A DNA stretch of 64,000 nt from positions 2,284,001 through 2,348,000 of the forward strand of contig NZ_OY782495.1 in the NCBI RefSeq assembly GCF_963677715.1, given 5' to 3'. Position 1 is the first letter of the stretch, and every line of letters starts with the position of its first letter. The notes under the pieces were generated by a model. That model was not told the origin of the DNA, made no database searches, and was given only the letters and a program-made list of their open reading frames with translations. Below are positions 17,672 through 26,364 of this stretch, piece by piece. The stretch is from an uncultured Bacteroides sp. GTDB taxonomy: Bacteria > Bacteroidota > Bacteroidia > Bacteroidales > Bacteroidaceae. The translations under genes were made by a program, and so were the position numbers.

Positions 17672-20600
17672 ATGCAAAAACACTATTGTATCCAAATTTC
17701 TACGGACAAAAATGTCCTATTGAGATGCATTAAAAAAATTCCTCTTGGTATGAAATGTTCTTTCTTCATGCTTTTTTGTATCGTAAGTATATCTTTTGCT
17801 GACGTATCTCATGCCCAGGAAAAGCTATTGAATATCAACAGTACCAATAAATCGGTACGTGAGGTGTTATCTGAAATAGAAAAAGGCTCCAACGTTGTAT
17901 TTTTCTATAACAATGAGCAAGTGGATGTTAATCGACGTATCACAGTGAACGCCGAAAATTTAACGGTGACCGATATTCTTCATCAAATGTTTAAAAATTC
18001 AGATGTAGCTTATGAATTGATGGACAACAATATTATTGTGTTGTACAATAAAAATGCGGGAACGGACAAAAACACTATAGTGAAACAGCAAAGCCCACAA
18101 CAACAAAGATTGACCATTACAGGACAAGTTGTTGATTCTACAGGTGAACCTATTATAGGAGCCAGTATTCTTCAAAAGGGGACACCCAACGGTACAATTA
18201 CTGATCTTAATGGCAATTTTCATCTAAATGTTCCTCTAAATGCAATTCTGACTATTTCTTATATAGGTTATTTACCACAAGAAATAAAGGTGACGAGAGC
18301 CTCAATTTCCATTAGGTTGTTAGAAGATATAAAAATCTTGGATGAAGTAGTCGTTATCGGTTACGGTGTACAAAAAAGGAGCGAAGTCACTGCTGCTGTT
18401 GCTTCATTGAAAGAAGACGCATTCAATACGACTGCAGCTCCTACCAGCGTATTGGAATTAGCAAAAGGGAAAATGGCAGGTGTAACCATAACCTCACCGA
18501 ATGGGACAGACCCCAGAGCAGATACCGAGATCCAAATCCGAGGAATTTCTTCTTTGACCGGTGGTACATCTCCGTTAATTGTCATTGATGGCGTCCCTGG
18601 AGGTGATTTATCACTGGTTCAGGCAGAAGATGTTGAATCATTCGATGTATTGAAAGATGCTTCGGCAGCAGCTATTTATGGCACCCGTGGCGCCAATGGT
18701 GTTGTTTTGATAACCACAAAAAAGGCACGCCGTGGAGAACAAAAAACAACAGTCGAATATTCAGGTTATATATCACACGATTACGTTTATAGAAGCCCGG
18801 AAGTACTCAGTGCAAAGGAATACAGAAATTATATGAGCTCTAATAAATTTAACTCAAACTTAATGACCGACTATGGTGCAAATACGGACTGGATTGGTGA
18901 ATTGTTGGATAAGGATAACTTGTCATATAGTCACAATATTGCTGTTGGTGGCGGTAATAAAAATAGTAGTTATCGTGCGTCTGCATTTTATAAAGAAATT
19001 AATCCGATTGCAATTGAATCTGAACAGAAAAGCTGGGGAGCTCGTTTTAATTCAACACAAATGGCATTTAATGATAAATTGAGCCTTCAATTGGGAATCA
19101 GTGCAAATTTCAGAAAAAGAAATCTAGTTGGCTCAAATAGTGCATTTGAACAAGCTTCACAACGGAATCCTACATTGGCTATAAAAGATGAAGACGGCAA
19201 GTGGATTGATGATCAAGGGGCATTTGATTCTTATAATCCATTGGCCGATTACGCAGGTAGAGAAGATTATGCTAATCGTACTACTCTCTTACTTTCAGGT
19301 AAAGCAACTTATACTATCCTTGATGGTTTAACTCTATCGACTATGGCATCATGGCAGCAATATGATGATCTACGACGTCAGTATTATACGAGTGGTAGCA
19401 AATATTCCAGAGATTTTTTTGATGGTGCTGGTCGTGCAGAAAAATGGGATCAACAAAATATAACGAAGACCATTGAAACTACATTAGAATATACAAAGAC
19501 TTTCAAGAATATCCATTCAATAAATGCTATTATAGGGCATAGCTATCAATATCACGTAGAAGAAGGATTCGATGCTTGGAATTCAGGTTTTGCATCGGAT
19601 GCTTTTCTTTATAACAATTTGGGATTAGGTGTTGGTCTGACAAAGGGAGCATCTTATGGAAATATGGATAGCTCAAAGAAAGACAACAAGCTAGCTGCAA
19701 TCTTTGGTCGCGTTAACTATGTATTAATGGGTAAATATCAATTTTCTGCGACATTACGCCATGAAGGTTCATCGCGTTTCGGTAAGAATAATCGTTGGGG
19801 CAATTTCCCTGCAATATCAGCAGGGTGGATCATCAGTCAGGAAAAATTCATGAAGAATTTGAAATTCATTAATAATTTAAAGATTCGTGCAGGTTACGGT
19901 GTAACTGGTAATCAGGATATAGGCGACTATCAGTATATGGCTACTTTTACATCTGCCGGGGTATATCCTATTGAAGGTTCAAGTTGGTATCAAAGTTATG
20001 GTCCATCAAGAAATCCAAATCCAGATTTAAAATGGGAGAAGAAACAAGAATTTAATATAGGTATTGATTTTTCTGTCTTATCAAACAGATTAAATGGAAC
20101 TTTCGATATCTACAATCGTAAAACGAAAGATTTGCTTTATACTTATAATACTCAGAATCCTCCTTTTGTACTTTCGACTATTTATACTAACGTAGGAGAT
20201 ATGACGAATAAAGGTTTTGAAATGGGATTACAAGGACTTGCCATCAAGACAAAATATTTCACATGGGATGTAAATGCCACCTTCTCCCATCAGAAGAATA
20301 AATTGAATTCATTGTCCAATCCTCTTTATAAAGCATCATACAAGGAAGACTATGAATTTACAGGCGTAGGACAGTTAGGCTATGCTATTCGCACGCAAGA
20401 AGGTGGTCCTGTTGGTGAATTTTACGGGTTCCGTTATGCTGGTTTGGATGAAAACGGCGAATGGATGTTTTATAATAAAAATGGTGAGGCTGTAAACTAT
20501 CGGCAAATAAAGACTGAAGACAAGGCATGGATTGGCAACGGTACTCCCAAATTCTATGCATCATTGGGAAACACTTTCAAATATAAAGGATTTGATTTAA

Positions 20601-20995
20601 CGATTTTCTTCCGCGGCAAATTTGGATTTGATATTTTGAATACCAAAAACATGTACTTTGGTAATTTGTCGTGGCTTCCAAAAAATGTATTAAAAGTTGC
20701 GACAACAGATAACGCAAAGATTCGTGCTTCTATGCAATTTTCAGATTATTATATAGAGAAAGGTGACTTTGTAAAACTGGACAATATAACTTTAGGATAT
20801 ACAGTAAAATTACCTGAAAATAAATATATTAGCCGTATGAGAATGTATCTCTCTGCACAAAATATCGCCACATTTACGGGATATAGTGGAACTACACCTG
20901 AAGTTCATGACGCCGGTCTGAGCCCCGGTATTGAAGAACGCACTTTCTATCCCACCACTACGACGATAATGTTCGGATTAAATTTAGGATTCTAA
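17672..20995 (+). CDS. SusC-family TonB-dependent transducer/transporter with STN domain
   Basis: 1107-residue outer-membrane oligosaccharide importer that also signals. After an extended signal peptide ending near SHAQ (about residue 48), an STN domain covers about 50-115 (VREVLSEIEKGSNVVFFYNN). A carboxypeptidase-D-like domain starts at about 146 (TITGQVVDSTGEPIIGASI), then DEVVVIGYGVQKRSEVTAAV, the plug (IDGVPGG, DASAAAIYGTRGANGV) and a barrel ending in GLNLGF. The STN domain is what contacts FecR in the periplasm, so it fits the sigma/anti-sigma pair just upstream. The codons are visibly more AT-rich than those of the SusC at 5599-8772. Confidence 0.96.
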   Translation: MQKHYCIQISTDKNVLLRCIKKIPLGMKCSFFMLFCIVSISFADVSHAQEKLLNINSTNKSVREVLSEIEKGSNVVFFYNNEQVDVNRRITVNAENLTVTDILHQMFKNSDVAYELMDNNIIVLYNKNAGTDKNTIVKQQSPQQQRLTITGQVVDSTGEPIIGASILQKGTPNGTITDLNGNFHLNVPLNAILTISYIGYLPQEIKVTRASISIRLLEDIKILDEVVVIGYGVQKRSEVTAAVASLKEDAFNTTAAPTSVLELAKGKMAGVTITSPNGTDPRADTEIQIRGISSLTGGTSPLIVIDGVPGGDLSLVQAEDVESFDVLKDASAAAIYGTRGANGVVLITTKKARRGEQKTTVEYSGYISHDYVYRSPEVLSAKEYRNYMSSNKFNSNLMTDYGANTDWIGELLDKDNLSYSHNIAVGGGNKNSSYRASAFYKEINPIAIESEQKSWGARFNSTQMAFNDKLSLQLGISANFRKRNLVGSNSAFEQASQRNPTLAIKDEDGKWIDDQGAFDSYNPLADYAGREDYANRTTLLLSGKATYTILDGLTLSTMASWQQYDDLRRQYYTSGSKYSRDFFDGAGRAEKWDQQNITKTIETTLEYTKTFKNIHSINAIIGHSYQYHVEEGFDAWNSGFASDAFLYNNLGLGVGLTKGASYGNMDSSKKDNKLAAIFGRVNYVLMGKYQFSATLRHEGSSRFGKNNRWGNFPAISAGWIISQEKFMKNLKFINNLKIRAGYGVTGNQDIGDYQYMATFTSAGVYPIEGSSWYQSYGPSRNPNPDLKWEKKQEFNIGIDFSVLSNRLNGTFDIYNRKTKDLLYTYNTQNPPFVLSTIYTNVGDMTNKGFEMGLQGLAIKTKYFTWDVNATFSHQKNKLNSLSNPLYKASYKEDYEFTGVGQLGYAIRTQEGGPVGEFYGFRYAGLDENGEWMFYNKNGEAVNYRQIKTEDKAWIGNGTPKFYASLGNTFKYKGFDLTIFFRGKFGFDILNTKNMYFGNLSWLPKNVLKVATTDNAKIRASMQFSDYYIEKGDFVKLDNITLGYTVKLPENKYISRMRMYLSAQNIATFTGYSGTTPEVHDAGLSPGIEERTFYPTTTTIMFGLNLGF

Positions 20996-21008
20996 AAATG
21001 AAAAAGTT

Positions 21009-22919
21009 ATGAAGCATTACTATTTTTTAATATGGATTTCATTGGCGGTTTTCTCATCTTCTTGTATGGATTTGGATGTTACGCCATATAGTGAGTTGAC
21101 AAAAGATAATTACTACCAAACAAAAGTGCAGATTATGTCTGCTGTAAACAGAACTTATACACAGTCATGGGCTTCATTGGGAATGGATGGTTATGGTCGT
21201 ATTTCAGAATTGAGTGCAGATCAATTAGTTTGGTCCAATAAAGGACGTCACGGATATGATGATGGTCAGCATGGACGTCAGCATTACCATTCCTGGACCA
21301 TTACGGATCAAGCTTGTTGGCAACCATGGAATCGAATATACACAGGAATCGGATATATAAATAATGTACTTGATGATCTGGCAACAGTAAACTTTGAAAC
21401 AGCAGGAATGACTGTTGACGATAAGATTGCTATTATAGCTGAAATGAGAGGAATGCGTGCTTATTATTATATGAAATTAATGGATTTATTTGGAAATATT
21501 CCGATTGTCACAAAAGTAGGAGAGCCATTAAATCCACCAACTGAGCAAAGGTCTGCAGTCTTTAATTTTATCGAGCAGGAATTGATAGAAGCCGCTAAAG
21601 ATTGCGCACCTCTTTCTGCGCAAACACGTGGGCGTTTTAATAAAGCTGCAGCTTATGCTGCTTTAGTTGAACTATATTTGAACGCGGAAGTCTGGAGTGG
21701 CACTCAAAGGTGGGATGACTGTATAAGCTACTGTAATAAAATTATTAACAATGAAGCTGGTGACGTAGATTTAGACTTGAATATTGATGCAGCTTTCTCA
21801 AATACAAATGCTATTACATCAACTGAACTATTGTTTACCAACGCCAGTGATAAAGCGCAAGGCCGCTGGATTAATCCGATTAACTTAGCTTACTTTGCCG
21901 AACGGGACATTTTAGGCACGGACTATGCAGGTAATAATGGAATGGTCTGTACCACTAACGCATATGAAGCATACACCAGTCACGATCTGAGGAAATATAG
22001 CTGGTTTCTTTATGGTATCGGTCATGGTTATGGTGGCTATAATTATCAGGGTCCATATAAAAATATTTCGCCGGACCCGATACGCGCAGCTGTTTCGGAT
22101 TACGTATTGGGATCAGAAGAGTTTTCGGGATTACCTATTATTTTCAGTAACAAACCAATAAAAGCTGTTATCAAGATTGAGAATGACAGAGTCAAAATTG
22201 CAGACTGGTATTCGCCAGAATTCCCATCAGATGAAGCTAAAAACTTAGTTGAAGAAGCCTTGAACGGGAAAAAAACAAAAGAGCAGATTATTAAAGATTA
22301 TAATGAGAATGGTAATAAAGAAGTTTATTTGGCCGGTAGTTATAATAGCACAGATGCCCGTCAATATCCTTGGAGCCAGATGAATGATTACCGCTATGTG
22401 TGGTATGACTGCAAAGAAAATTCAGGAGCACATTTTCATAAATATAATATAGGCAAACCTTCGGATACCAATTATGGAAATAATGATTTCGTCTATTATC
22501 GCTTGACTGATATTTATTTTGCCAAGGCAGAGGCTATAATGAGAAAGGCAGGTTCAGCAACAACAGAAGCTGTTGAACTGATTAATAATGTAAAAAGACG
22601 TTCATTCCAGTCTGAATATTGGAATTCTGATGAAGCAATAGCCAATAAGGATCGCTACACAAATATTACGTTGACATTTGATGAACTTTTGGCAGAGCGT
22701 GGCCGTGAATTTATCTTTGAGAGTAAGAGACGTACAGATCTAATTCGTTTCGATAAATTCGAGTTTGGCATTGAAGGATGGTGGGATGGCAATGCCGATT
22801 ATCCTGACGGAAGTTCCGGATCTATCAATAAGGATAAATCCCGCCGTTTGTTACCGATTCCTTATATAGCAATGCAAGCTAACCCAAATCTATTGCAGAA
22901 CCCGGGATACGATAATTGA
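21009..22919 (+). CDS. SusD/RagB-family outer-membrane lipoprotein
   Basis: 636-residue partner of the preceding SusC, with only 13 bp between them. Lipobox SSSC precedes MDLDVTPYSELTKDNYYQ. The SusD core shows AEMRGMRAYYYMKLMDLFGNIPIV, and the tail ends RRLLPIPYIAMQANPNLLQNPGYDN, as expected for the family. At 636 residues it is longer than the 563-residue SusD of PUL 1; the extra length lies in the central region (about 290-480), where family members build ligand-binding loops. Ligand unknown. Confidence 0.95.
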   Translation: MKHYYFLIWISLAVFSSSCMDLDVTPYSELTKDNYYQTKVQIMSAVNRTYTQSWASLGMDGYGRISELSADQLVWSNKGRHGYDDGQHGRQHYHSWTITDQACWQPWNRIYTGIGYINNVLDDLATVNFETAGMTVDDKIAIIAEMRGMRAYYYMKLMDLFGNIPIVTKVGEPLNPPTEQRSAVFNFIEQELIEAAKDCAPLSAQTRGRFNKAAAYAALVELYLNAEVWSGTQRWDDCISYCNKIINNEAGDVDLDLNIDAAFSNTNAITSTELLFTNASDKAQGRWINPINLAYFAERDILGTDYAGNNGMVCTTNAYEAYTSHDLRKYSWFLYGIGHGYGGYNYQGPYKNISPDPIRAAVSDYVLGSEEFSGLPIIFSNKPIKAVIKIENDRVKIADWYSPEFPSDEAKNLVEEALNGKKTKEQIIKDYNENGNKEVYLAGSYNSTDARQYPWSQMNDYRYVWYDCKENSGAHFHKYNIGKPSDTNYGNNDFVYYRLTDIYFAKAEAIMRKAGSATTEAVELINNVKRRSFQSEYWNSDEAIANKDRYTNITLTFDELLAERGREFIFESKRRTDLIRFDKFEFGIEGWWDGNADYPDGSSGSINKDKSRRLLPIPYIAMQANPNLLQNPGYDN

Positions 22920-22927
22920 TACATAGT

Positions 22928-22962
22928 TGTTATAGGAACGGTGAAATATCGTTCCTATAACA
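22928..22962 (+). repeat. 13-bp perfect stem-loop between susD and the GH38 gene
   Basis: TGTTATAGGAACG (22928-22940) and its exact complement (22950-22962) enclose a 9-nt loop directly after the SusD stop codon. No T-run follows, so it is more likely a 3'-end stabiliser or partial attenuator that keeps susCD mRNA more abundant than the enzyme genes than a full terminator (inference). Confidence 0.55.
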
Positions 22963-23013
22963 CAATTGCAGCAAGAATTTTTTGTTGAATAAATAATAAA
23001 TTAATAAAAGCTT

Positions 23014-26000
23014 ATGAATAAAGCAATTGTTTACATATTAATTTCCTCTATTTTCTCCTTGGGGTTACGGGCCCAAGAAAAAGAGTATAAAGCTTATCTC
23101 GTCAGTACGGCTCATTTTGACAATCAATGGAATTGGGATATAAGAGAATCCATTGATGACTATTTGCATCGTACTATGGTACAGAATTTTTGGTTGTTTG
23201 AGCATTTTCCTAACTATATATTCAATTTCGAAAGTGCTCAGAAATATGCTTGGATGAAGGAATATTATCCACAAGAATATGCAAAGGTCAAACAATATAT
23301 TAAGGCGGGAAGATGGAACGTTGTGGGTAGTAGTTGGGAAGCCAATGATACGAATATACCTTCATCTGAATCATTTTTTCGTAACATTCTTATGGGACAA
23401 GAATTTTATAAGAAAGAGTTTGGAATAAAATCAAATGACATTTATCTACCCGACTGCTTTGGATTTGGCTATACATTGCCCACTATTGCTGCACATTGTG
23501 GTTTAATAGGTTTCTCTACTCAGAAACTTCAATGGAGGAAAAATGTTTTTTATGGAAAGTTACCCAAAGTAAACACTGATGTTCCTTCCCCCAAACGCGG
23601 TATGATGAATATTGATAATAAATATAAAATACCTTTTCCAATAGGGCTTTGGAGGGGTTTAGACGGATCAGGCATTATGGCTGTTCTGGATGCCGGTGGA
23701 TATGGTACTTCATATTATTATGATGACATCAGTAAAAACCAGCGTATCATCAATAGAGCCAAACAAGACCCCAATAAAACAGCCTATAGTTATTATGGAG
23801 TAGGTGATAGAGGGGGATCGCCTACCATACCATCAGTTTACTCAATGGAACAGAGCCTGAAATCAAATGGACCTATACAGATTATCAATGCCAGAGGAGG
23901 ACAAATTTATGAAGACTACTACCCCTTTGACAAGCATCCTGAACTCCCTGTTTTTAACGGTGAATTAACTATGGATGTTCATGGCGTAGGTTGTTATACA
24001 TCGCAAGCTGCATTAAAATTATTCAATCGAAGAAATGAGCATCTGGCCGATGCTGCCGAAAGGGCATCAGCTGTAGCCGAATTATTAGGCGGCCTTACTT
24101 ATCCAGCTGATGCGTTACGTGAGAACTGGCAACGCTTAATCTGGCATCAATTCCATGATGATATCACAGGAACCAGTATTCCTCGTGCCTATACATTCTC
24201 ATGGAATGATCATCTTATTATACAAAATCGTTTTGCAGATGCCATTACAACCGCTGTAGGAGCAGTTGGCCGTATCTTGAATACGAACGTAAACGGTACT
24301 CCCCTTATTGTTTACAATCCAATGGCTACTAATCGGAAAGACATCGTGAAGGCGACTATTCCAATGCTTATTCACTCAAAGAATATTCAGGTAATGTCTC
24401 CCAAAGGACAAGTACCGGCTCAATTAATATCATGGCAGGATGGTAAGGCGGAGATTATATTTACAGCGCAACCTGCTCCCCTTAGTTTCTCTGTTTATAG
24501 TGTACAGACCGGTTCAAGACAATCTTCAGGATCTTTAAAGGTCACAAAACATTCATTAGAGAATAAAATCTATCGTCTGACGTTGAATGAAAATGGAGAT
24601 ATTTCGTCTATCATTGATAAACGTTATACCAAGGAATTGGTTAAAAAAGGTAATCCGTTTCGCTTAATGATTCTTACCAACAATACCTCTATGGATTATC
24701 CTGCATGGGAAATTTATAAGAGAACATTGGACGGTCCCAATGTATCCATTACTGAAAATGTAAAAATTTCAGTTGCAGAAGAAGGCCCGGTAAGAGCTTC
24801 CATCAAAGTAGAACGTGATTTTGAAGGCTCTCACTTCGTTCAATATATCAGCTTAACCAATGGTGGAGCAGATGATCGGATTGAAATAACGAATGAAGTA
24901 AACTGGATGGGAAAGAATGCTTTATTGAAAGCAGAATTCCCGACCACTGTCACTAATGAAATGACTTCCTATGATTTAGGCATCGGATATATTCAGCGTG
25001 GAGTGAATAAAGACTGTGCTTTTGAAGTGATAGGACATCAATGGGCTGATTTGACTAATGAAGATAATTCGTATGGGATATCTATTTTCAATGATTCAAA
25101 ATATGGATGGGATAAACCTGACAAGAATACCATTCGTCTAACTTTATTAAATACTCCAAATTGTGAAGGTAGTTTCTATCACTACCAAGGTCATCAAGAT
25201 CATGGACATCATTCTTTCAAATATGCTATTGTCGGGCATAAGGGAAACTTTACTGAAAACAGAATAGCAGAGAAAGCAGAAGGATTTAACCAACAACTAA
25301 TAGCCTTTACGACAAAAAAACACATAGGTACCATGGGAAAATCTTATTCATTTATGAAGGTGGATAATCCACTGATTGCAATTATGGCAATGAAGAAGGC
25401 CGAAGATGGGACTGGATATATTGTACGTATCAACGAAATGAACGGCAAAGATTATGATAAGGCAACCATTACATTTGCATCAACCATTGAAAGTGCAAAA
25501 GAAACAAACGGTATAGAAGAAGAAAAGGGAAATGCTACATTTAGTGGGAAACAACTCACTTTCAGTGGCACAGCCTTTCAACCACGTACCTTTAAAATTG
25601 TGTTTAAAGACGAAAAACGTTTATCGCTTCCGGTTAATCAGCCGGTAGATTTGAATTATAATGCCGTAGCATTTACGACTGACGCGTTTAATCGCACCGG
25701 CAATTTTGATGGCAAGGGAAATTCTTTGGCAGCGGAGTTAATGCCTGAAATTATTGAATCAGACAATATCTCTTTCAAAATTAAGAATGACCCATCTGTT
25801 AATGATTTTGTAAGAGCTAATGGAGACACTATTTATCTGCCGAAACATCCGAATGCCGACAAATTGTTCTTATTGGTAACTTCTATTAATGATGACAGGA
25901 AGGCTACTTTCCAGGTGGACGAAAAACGATATGAGGTCAAGATTCCGTATTACACAAACTTTTTCGGTCAATGGGGTTGGACTGGAGAAAGTGAAGGCTA

Positions 26001-26295
26001 TCTTAAAGAAGGATCTTTCGGTTATATAGCTAACCATAAACATAGCGAGAAGAAAGGTAATGATTCGTATAGCTTTGTATATTTATACAAGGTTTGTTTG
26101 GAAATTAATCCGGATGCACAAATGTTGATTCTACCAAAAGATGCAGGCATTGCGGTTTTTGCAGCAACGTTGACTGACAATCCCAACTATGATACAAAAG
26201 CTGCCACAGAAATGCGAGTAATACCTTATCAAACTAAAAAGATAGAGTACACTTCACGTCCGATGCCGTTTTTCAGAGAAAGAAGTTTATGGTAA
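23014..26295 (+). CDS. GH38 alpha-mannosidase, secreted
   Basis: 1093-residue zinc-dependent retaining alpha-mannosidase. Signal peptide to about residue 20. STAHFDNQWNWD carries the HxD zinc ligands H34 and D36. IYLPDCFGFGYTLP carries nucleophile D147. WHQFHDDITGTS (H381) is the GH38 fourth zinc-ligand region. C-terminal beta domains follow, including NEVNWMGKNALLKAEFP. It is the first enzyme after SusC/SusD. GH38 enzymes cut alpha-mannosidic bonds in N-glycans or mannans, so this gene hints at alpha-mannose in the target glycan, which sits oddly with the two downstream GH9/GH3 genes. Confidence 0.9.
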   Translation: MNKAIVYILISSIFSLGLRAQEKEYKAYLVSTAHFDNQWNWDIRESIDDYLHRTMVQNFWLFEHFPNYIFNFESAQKYAWMKEYYPQEYAKVKQYIKAGRWNVVGSSWEANDTNIPSSESFFRNILMGQEFYKKEFGIKSNDIYLPDCFGFGYTLPTIAAHCGLIGFSTQKLQWRKNVFYGKLPKVNTDVPSPKRGMMNIDNKYKIPFPIGLWRGLDGSGIMAVLDAGGYGTSYYYDDISKNQRIINRAKQDPNKTAYSYYGVGDRGGSPTIPSVYSMEQSLKSNGPIQIINARGGQIYEDYYPFDKHPELPVFNGELTMDVHGVGCYTSQAALKLFNRRNEHLADAAERASAVAELLGGLTYPADALRENWQRLIWHQFHDDITGTSIPRAYTFSWNDHLIIQNRFADAITTAVGAVGRILNTNVNGTPLIVYNPMATNRKDIVKATIPMLIHSKNIQVMSPKGQVPAQLISWQDGKAEIIFTAQPAPLSFSVYSVQTGSRQSSGSLKVTKHSLENKIYRLTLNENGDISSIIDKRYTKELVKKGNPFRLMILTNNTSMDYPAWEIYKRTLDGPNVSITENVKISVAEEGPVRASIKVERDFEGSHFVQYISLTNGGADDRIEITNEVNWMGKNALLKAEFPTTVTNEMTSYDLGIGYIQRGVNKDCAFEVIGHQWADLTNEDNSYGISIFNDSKYGWDKPDKNTIRLTLLNTPNCEGSFYHYQGHQDHGHHSFKYAIVGHKGNFTENRIAEKAEGFNQQLIAFTTKKHIGTMGKSYSFMKVDNPLIAIMAMKKAEDGTGYIVRINEMNGKDYDKATITFASTIESAKETNGIEEEKGNATFSGKQLTFSGTAFQPRTFKIVFKDEKRLSLPVNQPVDLNYNAVAFTTDAFNRTGNFDGKGNSLAAELMPEIIESDNISFKIKNDPSVNDFVRANGDTIYLPKHPNADKLFLLVTSINDDRKATFQVDEKRYEVKIPYYTNFFGQWGWTGESEGYLKEGSFGYIANHKHSEKKGNDSYSFVYLYKVCLEINPDAQMLILPKDAGIAVFAATLTDNPNYDTKAATEMRVIPYQTKKIEYTSRPMPFFRERSLW

Positions 26296-26364
26296 TTTTT
26301 TTACTACTTGTCTTTTTACGAATAATTTAAGAAAAGAAATATTCTCTATATACATCCATTTGAT

